Below are positions 35,260-49,600 of a stretch of DNA of 64,000 nt, piece by piece. The DNA comes from Hofstenia miamia. Lineage: Eukaryota; Xenacoelomorpha; Acoela; Hofsteniidae. The stretch lies in NCBI GenBank assembly GCA_900660155.1, contig CABFPE010000006.1:2331292-2395291 (forward strand), in the 5' to 3' direction. The translations under genes and the position numbers were made by a program. Numbering within the stretch: position 1 is the stretch's first letter; each line of letters opens with the position of its first letter. The notes under the pieces were generated by a model, which worked only from the letters and a program-made list of their open reading frames with translations, had not been told where the DNA came from and did no database searches.

Positions 35260-37622
35260 TATTTCGATTTTTTAAGAAATTATACAATCAGTTTTACTCA
35301 TAGTAGTCAAACACTAATATATGCACGTTACTAATTACATAATTTAGGGAGTCATTTTGTGTGGATAAATATAGAAAAATACTTAATTATATTTGATGAA
35401 ATTTTGATAAACTTTTCGTTTTTTTTAAAATTTTTTACATAATGATCGAAAATCATGAATAGCAATTTTAACAGTTCAATAAATGGTTTTGCACACTCGA
35501 ATTTTTTGTGATTGCAATATTTTTATGTAAATTGTGCATTTGACAAGATAGCTATTTTCAGGGTTATCCGCATCTTCGATAAGTATATGAAGAATTTTCG
35601 TACTATTAATCCCTATTTCTCCGATTTTCCAATTGTTTCAACTTTATTGCAGCATGTCGATTCGATCTTCAGTGAATTGTTGATGACTGAAAAATTCTTG
35701 CATGCGACTTTTATATAAAGAAATAATCGCATTACTTGGTCAGTGAAGTCTTGTTTTTAGAGGCACAATAAAATTCTCACTGAAATATTAATATTTGGTC
35801 GAAATAAAATAGGGTTAAATAAAGTAATATTCCTGTTTATATAAAATTTGCAAATTAATAGTGGTTTTTTCTCGATTATTGGTCTAAAATCTCGTCTCGA
35901 ATGCTCTCCCAATCAGTCGAGAATGAATTATAGCACCTATTTAATAAAAAAGCTGTCGCCTATCAAAAGTGTTATTTTGTCATTCAGCTAATCTGCACAT
36001 AATTACACATTTAGAATAGTGCAATGTGTTAGAAATAATGCGCCAACGGGTTGAACTTAATAAAGATATTCCAAATTTATAAAATTTATAAAATGCTCAT
36101 TAGTAAAACAGTTTATTTCCCTATATATATAATTACTAGTTAACAGATATAAAATACATACTGCTAATAACGCGGTGTTGGATGATCATTCAAATAATTG
36201 GAGGTCATCGAATGAAATTTTATTCTAATATAGGTTAGTTCAATATTTTAGTAAATGTAGTCTGTGTGATACGCCCTTCTTCAATTTGAAATATGCGCAA
36301 TAGGAGCACCATTAACATTAAGTTTCCAATAACTCAGTGCATTTAGTTTGACTTGAAAAAATGATTTACTTATCATCATTGAAATGTAATTGGTCCTTGT
36401 TAAAATGCATTAAGCCATCTCAATTTTGAACAGAGGAAATTTGCTGTGGTTTTATTTGCTCAAAAATTTTATGTTTATCTCTGTACTCTGACTCTTTGAC
36501 GGTCTTTCTACAGAAATTTCTCTCCCACTATTTTTAAAGCTCATGGGTAGAATTTGAATGATTTCAAAAAATGCCATTGTTTTCATAAAAAATACTCAAG
36601 CATAAAACTGTTCCTTAGGGCAAACATTCACTGATGTATGAAAGTGCATTCACCATTCGATGTCCAGAATTTAATAAACTTGTAGAAACTTGTTTGAAAC
36701 TATGTATATAACTCACGTTCTTCAAAAAATTCGCTATTCAATTTAGCAAAATATTTGAACTTTAAATAACATGATTCTCAGCAGTAAAATCTGTTAATAA
36801 ATGCTTGATAATTACATTTTTTAATACACGTTTTTGTATATAAAATATTGAAATTTTTGTTGAAAAGTTTTTATAATAGTGGAAGAAGAATGTTTGCCGC
36901 CATTTGACAATCCAGGACAATAATACTACTTAACAAGGATATGTAACAACTTATATTTTAAATAATATGGTTTTTATTGGAAAGAATACATTTTATTCGA
37001 AATATTAAAAAGCGCGTAAACACTTATTGATAGAAGTATAGTTATTTACTAAGCTGGAAAACAAGTTTTGAGTGTTTTTTGTAATATAGCTAGCATTGTA
37101 AATTTAAGAAATTTAAGTATGTCTCTAAGTTATTTTACATATGTCAATATTTTTGCTTCTAGTTCAAAAATGTTAATTTCTAATTAAATAGATTTGATTT
37201 TGCTTTTATAATACAGATTCCGTAACAGCAAAAAGTAAATGGAATGTTAAATGATGATGTACTAACGTTTAAAGCTATTGCAATTTTTATGGAATCTTTG
37301 AAATCCCAATATAATATTTGTTTTCTCCTTCGTCAGTATTCTCTTAAAAAGCTGCATTAATAACGCTATGCAACACAATAAAAACTAAAAGATAAAAAGA
37401 GTTCATTTTAGTAAATTTCGTGGTCACTGAACACGAATATGAAATTTATTTTTCCCGATATTATACAGTTAGACATTAATTTTGCCGATAAGAATGCTAA
37501 AATGATAAAAACGAAACAACCTTGTAAAAATGATCTTAATACATTTTTCTACATTTATTGAGAAATCACTCTGCTAAAACTTAACTGACAAGATCAAGTG
37601 TTTGCATTATACTTACTTTTTA
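35260..37622. other. Non-coding stretch
   Basis: AT-rich sequence with no recognised exon, promoter or repeat family. Probably intergenic, between the transposon cluster and MAK16. Confidence 0.5.
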
Positions 37623-37623
37623 T

Positions 37624-38560
37624 GTGAGTTTGGAGAAAAAGATAGTTTTGTCTCCACACTATTGTTGCTTGGATTGTAGTGGTAAACTAAGCAAATGCTT
37701 TTCGGGAAAACCATATATGGGATTCGCCCTACCTATGATCTGGCGACAGCAGAAAGACCACATCACTGATTGCTATTTCTATTTAACGAAAAGAAAAGCC
37801 TATAACCAAACAAACAGGAAGAAAATTTGAGTCGAAGCCTACCATCTGCACTCCGTCTTGATCCACATTCTACTAATTTACCCGTCCCCATTACTCTGTC
37901 ATGTTTGCCTTAACTAAAGAGCGAGTCTTCAGAGAACTCTGAAAACTTGAGTTGTGATTCTGATGATACCTTTCAACTTATTCAAGAAGCTACCAAACCT
38001 CATTTGATCAGTCAGGAAGACTTAAATGATCTTGTGCGAGATAGATTTGAATCTGACCAATTCTAATAGCGAACTCCTAGTTTCACGCTTACAACAATGG
38101 CATTCGCTTGCTCCAGACACAAAGTAACTTTCTATCGTCAAAGAAGCCAAGACCTAATTTCGCATTTCTCTTTGAATGGCAAACTGTGCTATTGCAATGA
38201 TATTTCTACATTATTTCAAAGTATTGGTATAATCCACAATCAAACAGACTGTAGACTTTTTCTAGCAGCCAACTTATTCCGCAACTACAACTTAATGGGA
38301 TGCAAGATGTCACTCAAAGTTCATCTTCTGCATTCTCATTTACCATTTTTTCATGACAACTTGGGAGCAGTTTCAGATGAGCACGGTGAGAGATTCCACC
38401 AAGACATTGCTGTTATTGAAAGAGGTTGAAAGGAAAGTGGTCAACTGGAATGCTCGTCAAATACTGCTGGTCACTGAAAAGAGATAAGCCAGAACAAGAG
38501 GCGACGATGACTTCTAATCCGTTGTTGCACATATTGTGATTTGTAATAGGTGGGAAAGCA
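37624..38560 (+). mobile_element. Relic of a multicopy transposon-associated gene family
   Basis: Segments in order match a protein family known in large copy number from cnidarian and arthropod genomes: CFSGKPYMGFALPMIWRQQK followed by DHITDCYF, then a serine/acidic region with LISQEDLNDLVRD, then SRHKVTFYRQRSQDLISHFS and CNDIS, and finally MGCKMSLKVHLLHSHLPFFH with SDEHGERFHQDI. The central part of the family (several hundred residues) is absent, so this is an internally deleted and otherwise broken remnant. The exact element class is unsettled to me; ends and target duplications were not found. Confidence 0.6.
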
Positions 38561-39016
38561 AAAAACTATAATAAAGTCTAACAATGTTATTGTAAAACCA
38601 TAATTAAATTGCTTATGTAAAATGCTACTAAGTGGTTAATACATTTGGATCGAAATTGGAATATCTATTCACCCACTGTGTCGGGGAACTGCATTCTTTA
38701 CAAATATAATAGAATTATTGCAACTCATAAAAAGACCTATTAGAAGACATATTAGATCATTTTGTTATGGACAATAGTGTTTGACAATGCAAAGAATCTC
38801 AAACAGAAATTCAGATGCTTTTTTCAGAAATTCCTGACGTCTACGTAAAAAACCAGTTTCAAATTCGGGCTCAGTGCTCTCAAATTTCATTAAAGCACAT
38901 CCGTTTGTTCTTGAGTTTTGTTCAAACTGAAAATTTGTTGCTCAGTGTAATTATTCATATCAGTTATTCACGATTTAACTGAATACATTTAAAGATTTAT
39001 TTGTGATTTAGAGGGA

Positions 39017-39031
39017 ATGCAACATGATGAC
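39017..39031 (+). CDS. MAK16: MAK16 coding exon 1
   Basis: ATG and four more codons (MQHDD) followed by a GTAAGT donor. The same five residues open vertebrate MAK16, which fixes the start. Confidence 0.92.
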
Positions 39032-40751
39032 GTAAGTTTTTATTGTATATTTGTTTATGTAGTTGCAAATGTTTTAATGACTTTTTTCATTTCAAAAATA
39101 TCTTTAAGTTGATGAGCAATTTTTACTTAATAACTATGCTTTCAGTTGAACCTGAACCAATTTGCTTTTTGTAAAAATTGTGTATAAATTTATATTAATA
39201 TAATCTGCATAAATTTATTAGTGGTAAACCAAAATATACATTGTATTTGTTTAAACCTAAATGGTGATAGTTGAATATCAATGTTTCAAGTTTTAATTTT
39301 AAATTAACGAATACAATTTTTTCACTATTTTAAAATGCATTTGTCAAACACAAAACTTATGTTCTATAGATTATTGATTCAATTGCATTTTATTTAAAAA
39401 TTATTGATATATTAATAATATTTGATTTTTAGGTGATTTGGAGTGTGATAGATAAAGGACAGTGTGCTTATCGTATTTGCTCCCGCACTGTAAAATTTTG
39501 CAAACATGAATATAGTTTAACAGGTGTTTGTGATCGTCAGTCTTGCCCGTTGGCTAACAGCCAGTATGCCACTGTCAGAGAAGTAAACGGTAGTTAAGAA
39601 TATATTCGTCACTTACTTTTTCTTGAATCTATATTTATTTTCTATTTTGAAATTTTATTTACAATTATTCTAAAAAACATTTGAAATTTTAAACTTAAAT
39701 AACACAACCCGTTAATGCTATATATTTAGCAAAATTGTCATCTTTGAGTCTTTTTATTATTTTTTAGCAATGACTTGAATATTTCTCATTGCACTGGAAA
39801 TTTTCTAAATAGTTTTTTTGTATTGCTATTAGCTGCATTAAATTTATTTCTGTGCCAATGATTGTAATGTATTGGTGTTTCTGCAAAAATTTTTCGTATC
39901 TGTCAAAATGGAAACTTCGCATTTGTCTTGAAATATTTGCTTGTACATCCATCGTCTAATTTCGTGGCCAATTGATCGGCGATCAAACCATATGTGGTAT
40001 CAAACTAATTTTGCCAACTGTTTAGTGTACATTGTTACAGTTATTAATTACGACTAGCTAGGTGTGCTGTTGCTGCACAGAAATTTTAACTTCATCTCAA
40101 TGAACTAATTTCAATTTAGGTGAACTGTTTCTGTACATTAAAGTAGTAGAACGAGCGGCATTTCCAGATAAACTTTGGGAACGTGTTCGCCTTAGCAAAA
40201 ACCTCACTCGCTCATTGGAGCTCATTGATCGACATCTTATATATTGGAGACCGTGGATTATTAATAAAGTTAAACAGCGTTATACCAGAATATTGCAGTA
40301 TCTTGTTCGTCGTAAGCGCATTGCAGCCAAAGAAAGGACGTAAGGATTTATACGCATCTTGTTACTTCTAATTTCGTCATCTTACTTATATGTAAATTTT
40401 CACAATGTTTTAGTTAAGTTTAGTTTTATTGCGACAACTTCATTGTTGTTTTTTACAGCAATGTCTTTTTTACTATTACAAAAGCACTTTTGATTCTGAT
40501 TTCAATTTTCATAGAAATGAACTATATAACATCTTCTCACCAAATTGCATCTGCTTTCCAAATTTCGTGGGACAATAGGTGTAAAAGATATCTTCCTTGA
40601 ATAATCTTCATTTTAAGTCATCCGCTAATATAATGCACTTTAACTTGTTATGGTTAACTATAAACATCCTGGGAATTTTTATTTCATGATTCTGGAAAAA
40701 AATTGTAAGCGTTTGTAACTCAAACACTAATAAAGATATTCACAATGTGAA

Positions 40752-40790
<39 letters not shown>

Positions 40791-43700
40791 CAATTGAAAT
40801 GCAAACACCTTACATTTGGCAGGAAGTGGCCTAAAATTTCTAAGGCATTTAATGGGAATTGCACTTTTTCCCCAAAAAACCTATTTTTTGGCTATTGCTC
40901 CCACAGTATTCACTCAAATTTAAATATATTTACCATGGGGTCAGTAAATTTAAGTGATGCTACCCTGCAAAATATCAAAGGTTTATGTTTGAAAACATGG
41001 TCATGATGAGCTTTTTAAAAACAATTTAGTGGGAGATTGTGAAATCCCATACTATCAACATTGTTATTTCCATTATAATTTAGAATCATTGACAGTAACT
41101 GTTTAGCAATCCATTTGTCAGTACTGTTAGCTGCTAAACCATTAGTCCCTACATGTAATGCTGAATATATCTGTAATGTATCCATATGTATTAGTAATGA
41201 GCAACAATAATGTGTTTAGGTTCTCCACACACTGCTAATTTAATGGCTTAAACCAACCTGATGTCATATTAGCAGATGAATCACTCTCTTCCATCTCTCA
41301 GTGTAATCTGNNNNNNNNNNNNNNNNNNNNNNNNNNNNNNNNNNNNNNNNNNNNNNNNNNNNNNNNNNNNNNNNNNNNNNNNNNNNNNNNNNNNNNNNNN
41401 NNNNNNNNNNNNNNNNNNNNNNNNNNNNNNNNNNNNNNNNNNNNNNNNNNNNNNNNNNNNNNNNNNNNNNNNNNNNNNNNNNNNNNNNNNNNNNNNNNNN
41501 NNNNNNNNNNNNNNNNNNNNNNNNNNNNNNNNNNNNNNNNNNNNNNNNNNNNNNNNNNNNNNNNNNNNNNNNNNNNNNNNNNNNNNNNNNNNNNNNNNNN
41601 NNNNNNNNNNNNNNNNNNNNNNNNNNNNNNNNNNNNNNNNNNNNNNNNNNNNNNNNNNNNNNNNNNNNNNNNNNNNNNNNNNNNNNNNNNNNNNNNNNNN
41701 NNNNNNNNNNNNNNNNNNNNNNNNNNNNNNNNNNNNNNNNNNNNNNNNNNNNNNNNNNNNNNNNNNNNNNNNNNNNNNNNNNNNNNNNNNNNNNNNNNNN
41801 NNNNNNNNNNNNNNNNNNNNNNNNNNNNNNNNNNNNNNNNNNNNNNNNNNNNNNNNNNNNNNNNNNNNNNNNNNNNNNNNNNNNNNNNNNNNNNNNNNNN
41901 NNNNNNNNNNNNNNNNNNNNNNNNNNNNNNNNNNNNNNNNNNNNNNNNNNNNNNNNNNNNNNNNNNNNNNNNNNNNNNNNNNNNNNNNNNNNNNNNNNNN
42001 NNNNNNNNNNNNNNNNNNNNNNNNNNNNNNNNNNNNNNNNNNNNNNNNNNNNNNNNNNNNNNNNNNNNNNNNNNNNNNNNNNNNNNNNNNNNNNNNNNNN
42101 NNNNNNNNNNNNNNNNNNNNNNNNNNNNNNNNNNNNNNNNNNNNNNNNNNNNNNNNNNNNNNNNNNNNNNNNNNNNNNNNNNNNNNNNNNNNNNNNNNNN
42201 NNNNNNNNNNNNNNNNNNNNNNNNNNNNNNNNNNNNNNNNNNNNNNNNNNNNNNNNNNNNNNNNNNNNNNNNNNNNNNNNNNNNNNNNNNNNNNNNNNNN
42301 NNNNNNNNNNTTATAGGTATAGTCACCACTGTGTACTGTTGAAAACGTTCACAGAAGTTGAAATAAAAATTTCGTCGACCGCTCTGTGCTTTCCCCATAG
42401 TACGAAGCGGTTTTTTCATTCAGAAATCCCCAATTTTTGAGTTATGTGGACTTTGACTATACAGTGACAATTGTATCCATGTTGAGCATATCTATGCGAA
42501 GTTTGAGGATTTTAGCCCCAACAGCCGATTTTCTATGGGTAACTTTAGGAATTTCCACTGTGAAGTGCTACATGACCCGGTATTCCCGTGGAATTTACTT
42601 GTTTCAATGCCCTGGAAATTAAAATTTCGACTCACTTGGTACCAAAATGGGACTAGGACCCTAAAAGAAGAACGTATGAACTCGGATTCCAAAAAATTCT
42701 TCATAATTTTTTCAAAATTTCGTGTCCAAATAAAAGGTATCCCATGGAATCACAGGTAAACATGGGATAAGAATATTTACTGGGATATGTCTTTTTATGG
42801 ATGTGGGACCAATAATTTACATGAAATTTGGTCTTGGACCAATAATTTATGGTCCATTCAGACCCTTTGTGCAGAGCAGTCATTATCAAAATTTGACTGT
42901 ACACAGCGGTCAAATGAAGAACCAGTTTTGTCCACAGTTGTAAGTATAACTATATATATATAATATTGGTGCAAAATCATAATAGCAACCGAATAAAGTA
43001 TTATTAGCACCATTAAAACCATTACGCCAACTTTGGTCGAGGTAGATATCATCATTTTGGTCGTATTACAGATATTTATGAATCTATTAGACCTTTTATA
43101 ATTTGAAATTTTTGGTCGCTAGGGCCTAGTGCAAGTCCATAACAACCAAATATAAAATTATTATCAGCACACCGACTTTAGCGGCGTAAACATCAAAATT
43201 AGAATAATTTTTTTCATAAGTTATTCATTTTTCCACATTTTAGTTGTTCTGATCTACTATGTTTGGCTTAACACCTTGCGATATAATATTTAATAAATAT
43301 GTAACAAAATTTGGCTATGTAGAATTTTGAATTTGCATAAATTTAAGTTTAACGCTTCGTAGAAATTGCATTGTAATTAGATGTGCAAATACAAGTTGAG
43401 TTATAAAATCAATTTAAGAATAAATTCCGCTCGTCAAATTCATTATGGGTATAATTTTATGAATAAAATTATGATATATTACTGAGAAATGACTAGTTCA
43501 CAAACACTCGTTCTCGTGTTTATTGTTAACCCATTTACGTCTGAATTAATTGTATCTTCGCTTTGAACTTATGTTACCACCTAAATAATCATTTGTGAAG
43601 CAAATTCATATTCTTAGAACAACATAGAAATCCTGTAGTGTTCCCATTGGGAACAGTGGGCATGTATGTTATCAATATTTAGCAAGATTTATTTATGATT

Positions 43701-46576
43701 GTATTTTCCAAAACAAAATATTATCATGTAGCAACACAGCACAAGACTCGCAACGTTTTCTGGTGTTTTTCTTACATACCACACATCGACCTTGTTTGAA
43801 AGTGGCAACAGGAGCTTTACCATTTCTGTCAGATTGCCGCAAAATATCGACGCTTTCCGGGCCTATGTGCTGTCATGAGTGGAAGATTTTGAATAGATTC
43901 ATTGACAATCATTCGCAAAAAATCCAGTGACTGATTGCTTTGCAAAATACAAATACAAATGACTAGAGGAGACAAGTACCATTTCTTACATGGACAAAGA
44001 TTCGAAAAATATTGGTCCAGCAAGTCCACTACACCCATATGGAGATTGTAAGTTGAACTAACAGTTGGTTGCCTTACAAGAGCTTTTTCGGCTTGGCCTT
44101 TTACACGTCTACACATTTGTAAAATCGGTTCGCACTTTGCATAATTGCTTGTAATTGTCACAGTTCTGCTATCGTTGTATCGAGCGACAGAAAGATTCTC
44201 AGTTGAAAAAAATACATAATGGCCTCTTTCTCTATGTTCCGTTTCGTTCACACTGGGAAGTAGGCAGTTTTGTATGCGATTACCACGTGAAGTTCCAGAA
44301 GCTTTCATAGAAGCTCCTACAATCGAGAGAGCAAAATAAATTATTGAATATAATTACGTGATCTTCAGGGCTCGAAATCTGCTGTACACCCTTTCTAACG
44401 ACATGTGTGCCGAGAGGAGTGTCTGTTCTGTCATCGCCTTTGCCACTATAAGGGAAAATGGATTGATTTACCATTATCCGATTCCATGACTCAGTTTTGA
44501 AAGCTAAAGCGTATTGGTTTTTCTTTGTGATACATCTTGCATCTTTGATGCCCAAAATATTTCACTGCCTGTTCGTCCATTGACAAATATTTTCAATCAA
44601 TGTAGAACTGCTTCAATTTTTAGCTCAAAATATCAATCAAACTCTGAGTTTAGCCCATCGGTCAGTCAAACAAATATTTTTATTATCAACAAATGGAGAT
44701 AAGAGTTTACTTGTTCGAAATGATTGCGAGACATCACTTGTGCAATAACGGAGCAACCAACATCCTCATCTCCAGAATAGTCTTGATTGTGGTCGTTGGT
44801 TTTACAATGATATAGTAACAATGGTGAAAAATTTCCAAAATAATATTGGTTTGAGTTCAAAGTAATAGTCATTCTTTACTTCTCTTGTATACATATTAGT
44901 GTATTTCACAAAGAGTCCCTAAACTTGTGAGTCAAAATATAACTTATGCATCTCCAATGCACTTGTTCCATATATTGTATTTAGAATGATCAGACTTTTT
45001 CTCTTTTGGCAGACGTCTAGCTTTACATTATCTCACAATTTCTAGGGTAGATGACGTCTTTAGGCAATTTATCACCCTCTTCAACCGTTGCTACACCGGT
45101 AGCGGTAATTTCTGGTTGTAAAGCTACAATATTGACGAATTCTTCGTCATCACTTTGTTCAAATATAGCTTGCACTGCGTCGTCAAGTTTCATGAATTTA
45201 CGTCGCTTACTCATGATAAAAATGATAACTTGATTGACTTGACTGAAAACACAATGCTTATATTGAGCTTTTTAATTTTTTTAAAATTACATTTGTCGAT
45301 AGGTAACAGAGCTATCCATTAGTCAAATTAGTTAGATTTAAAATAACGATGCATGCATAATATGATGAACCAAAATCTTGAAAAAGCATAATATCGTAAT
45401 ATATTAGTATTGCCCAATGTTCTGATTGAGAACAGGTAAATTGAAAATTCGGATACCATCAAATATATAGGTTAATATATGTAAGTTATGCATTCTATTA
45501 GATATACCGAGTTTAATTGCACATGTCTGAGATGATAATATATTATCTATGAACGCAAACGTAAGGAATTCATACGTTTAATCTTTGAGCGAAAAATTAA
45601 AGAACATACATGTACCAATAAATTTAATGAGATTTTTTATCATTTATTAATTTGATATGAAATATTTTACTACAAATTTATTACAAATAAGTTTTGTCGT
45701 GTAATGCAGACTCAGAGATGGAACCGGCTTGCTGCCGCTTTTAAATTTCATGAAAGGCCGGTAAAATTACCGGCCGTTTACCGGCCAAAATTATAAAAAA
45801 TATTCTTGTTTTATCTTGTAAAGATGGAATACTTTGCTTTGTTTGGAAGGAATTTTTATGAACATCTAAAATTCGAAAAAATTTTGTAGTATGAGCAATC
45901 TCCAGTATTGCAATTACAATAATAATTAAATTTACTTTCTGGAAACTCTCATAAATTTTACTGCAAACGGAGTTGTTCTGCTTTTTGATAGCGTAATTTT
46001 ATTTCAGTTTTTTATGAAACTTACTAATAATATTAAAAGAACTTGTTTATAATACTGAAAGTATAATGTATTTAAATTTGAGAGACCTCATTCAAATAAA
46101 GCAACTGGAACCCTTGTATTTTAATAATATTGGAAGGGACGCTCAAAATTATTTTGAAGAATGCAACAAAATATTCAAATACAAATGTCAATAACCACAT
46201 CCTACTAAACAAGCAATTATGTTTAGTTTTAGCGATATATTCTTTAAATTATATTTGTGTACTTATAAATTATTAAATGCTAAAAGGGGTCAAATACTAC
46301 AGAAATGTGAAACATAATAATTGATAATGCTACTCGCTTAGTTTTATATATTTTAACTATCATGCAAAGAAAACTAACTAAATAAAACTGAAACGTTCAC
46401 ATTTTTTCATTCACTGAAAGTGAAAACAACTGATTAAGGTTTGCAAAGATTTGATAAATAGAAAATATCTAAATCGGGTTTTGCTAGAAATGTAGTTATA
46501 ATAGATTGAAAATTGCGTTATGCAATATCAGCTCTTTGCATGTGTAATCATCTAGATAAACACAGCTTATTTATAA

Positions 46577-46607
<31 letters not shown>

Positions 46608-49600
46608 GTATATATACAATGTATATAGTATATATACAATGTATTTGTATAGATTAAATATACAATGCCAATATAATTTACCGGGCAAAACCGGCAGGCC
46701 GGTATTAGCTATTGCCGGCCAACTACCGGCCCGGCCTTAAAATTTCCGGCCGGTTCCAACTCTGTGCAGACATATACCATGATCGTTATCAACCAAGTTA
46801 AGAAAATAAGATATGTTCCTAATGGGAACATTGGGCGTAACTGGGTTAAAGTGTGATGTCCATAATGCCAAAATTCAGCGGAATTCTTTGATTGTTTTGA
46901 TAAAAAATAATTTGTTTAATCCATTTTCATCTTCAAGTGCCAGTACTAGCATATAATTTTATTGCCAGTGTCCGATATTTAGGGTTGGTCTCATTCCAAT
47001 AAATAAAAAAGTTGAAAGAAGAGAAAAGACTAGAGAGGTAAATCTACTGCCCTTGACGACTTAAACCACTTGTTTTAGCGAAAAGCTCTCATTGCCGCCA
47101 AAATTGAACGCGGGATTGAAAAAGAACTACTTGAACGTCTCAAAAGTGGAATGTATGGAGATATTTATAATTACGACACACAACTATTTTCCAAAGTTGT
47201 TGAAGATGTTACTGGTGAGAAACAGCAAATGGAAGTAGAAAGAGAAGCAGTAAGTTGTTTTGTGTTGAATATTATCTATCTGCTATCTGCAAAATTTAAA
47301 GCTCTTTTTGTGAAGATGTTTTGAACACAGTGTGAAATAGGTTAAATCGGCCCACCCTAAACAAAGGATTACTATTTAGAAATCCTTACCGAAACACATT
47401 TTAAATTGAGGCTTATTTGAACTGATATAAATTGTATAACCATAATAAGAATTAGAAACGGTAAACATTGCAATTGAAAAACTTTACAAACATAATATTG
47501 GAATGCATTGCGAAGCATCCAAAAGTTTATTTCGTTTTAGCTGCACCAAAAAGTTTGTGTCTAGAAAAAGGTTGAAGATAACTCCATTTTTTAGAAGATA
47601 CCTGAGCAATAAAAACCGCGTACTATATTTTTAAAAAAATGCGAACTATGTTTTCGTGGTTAAACCAGAAAATGAAGAGGTTCTCCTACACTACCGATGG
47701 AGTTTCTATCAGAAATTGTAGACTTAACGGTAGTGATGCAAACTTCAAATGCTTTCAAATAACAACATGTGTTTTCTCTCTGCACGATTCGGCAAATTTT
47801 ACAGGGTGTCTTTAAGCAAGAGTGATATTTTCGTCATGACTCCAAAAAACGATAGTAAATCACAGTTTACAGTCGTGGCATATTTTGTAATTTTGAACAA
47901 AATGAGACCAAATTAAATTTCAAATTGCAAATGATTGCATATTAAAAGTGTTTAGAAGTAACTGATAAGTCATAAAAAGTAATATTAAAATAAATTAAGA
48001 ATTTTACTTAACACTTAGTATATATGAAGTTAAACTGCGATTGTCCTCTATTCTTCAATCAATTGAAACTGCATTAAACTATAAATACTTTTGATAAAAA
48101 TACATAATTCAGCCTCAGTTTAAAAAACAATGATCATAATGACGTCTTTGCTTCAAATCTACTCTTGGTAAAAAACTCAATTTGAAATTTGAAAAAAAGT
48201 ATTGTGCTCTTTTAACTTGAGCCTAAGAATAGGGGGAGATGGTAGAAAAAAATATTAAGCATTGCACTTGTCAAGTTTATCAAAGTATGCTAAATAGTAA
48301 AGCATGAATATAAAGTATCATTAGGTGGTGGAAAACACTTTCTGGGGTGTTCACCCGACAATTTAGTTTGACAACTGTCTCCCAAATTTTGAAAAATCAC
48401 AAAATCATCCAAACCTTGTTCACCGTGAGCATAATTAAATTTAAGATATTAACTAGTATTTTTAAGATGTTTTGGAATTATTCTAATTAAGAAAGGATAA
48501 GATGAATCTATTTGAATAATATGTAGGCTAAAACAATCAAATTTTCTTTTTTAACCGAAAGTAAGTGAAAAATGCAGTTTGTTTACCTATTGTACTGCTA
48601 TATTAAATTAATTACTATAAAATTCATTGATTTACTGAAATAACTCATCAAAAGCCTTAAAGTTAGTAGTCACATGATTATTATTGAACAATTTTTCAGT
48701 TCCATGAATTTTCGCTCACTAAGCCCAAAGCTGACACTATGAATTAGGAGGTGGACATCCCAGAACTGTGTTTCCACTCCATAAAATTATGTTTTTCTTC
48801 ACTTTTAAGAACTTGATAACATAGATTAGGTCCTAACATCTCCCCTACTAATAACTGAAATTATGAAAATCTTAAAATATTTTAATTGCGTTAAAAATAT
48901 TTAGAATGGTAACTTTCAGTTTAAATATTTATTGAAAAGTTAAGTAACTTTTTAGTAATTTGCCTATAATAAATCAATAGATGATTTTATCTCAATTTCG
49001 CAAACGAGATATTGAATTTCACAGAAGAATTCAAATTTTCACCTATTGTCTAATCCTTTGACTATTTGTATCCAGTTTGCGATTTGAGTCAAGTGCCGAA
49101 ATTCTTCATTGCGTACTTTAAATTAAAAAAATATTCTAATATTCAATAGCAGATATTGGAATCTGGTAGCTCTTTGTAGTGCCGGTAAGATACCTTATAT
49201 ACCAGAGATCACGATTCTAGGCATATTAAAGAGGGCTCGTATATTATAAAAAGCAAAATGTAGTGAACGGAGAAAGAAAAAATCTGACGAGACAGATGTA
49301 GTCCTTTTGATTGACGAAGAGGTTAGATTTAGCTCTGAAAGAATTAAAGTGAGTTTGCAAAGAACTTCAGTAATTGAATAAATAAATCTTTATATCGTTT
49401 TTAAAAAATATAAAGAGGTGGTTACTACCAGAGACCAGCGATGTACATGACCCCGCTGTTTAACACTTTTGCGCGGTTTAAACCGCTTCTGTCGTATTTA
49501 ACCCGTCGGTTTAAACCGCGAATAATTTTTGATATCTTTTTTATATCTTTTTGTAGCCGCTCGGCTAATCTTTTTTCGTTCAGGGTTGGGTCTAGATTGT

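Larger units (their letters stand above)
43530..46845 (-). mobile_element. piggyBac DNA transposon with a nested hAT-like insertion
   Basis: Both ends begin CCCANTTACG and are flanked by TTAA (43526-43529, 46846-46849), the piggyBac target. A palindromic word TGTTCCCATTGGGAACA lies about 107 bases inside the left end, and TGTTCCTAATGGGAACA about 17 bases inside the right end. A decayed third copy is at about 45418. The transposase lies on the minus strand between 45214 and 43829 in several frames. A 1052-bp hAT-like element (45713-46764) was inserted later between the transposase and the right end. The element lies in MAK16 intron 3, antisense to the gene. Confidence 0.88.

Noticed and set aside
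41276-42419. Long open frames on both strands
   Set aside because: They consist of the 1000-N gap.
49264-49348. Exon-like segment [19 protein letters not shown]... between MAK16 exons 5 and 6
   Set aside because: It has an AG before and GTGAGT after and an acidic/basic composition suitable for MAK16, but its 85-base length would break the frame between two phase-0 junctions.
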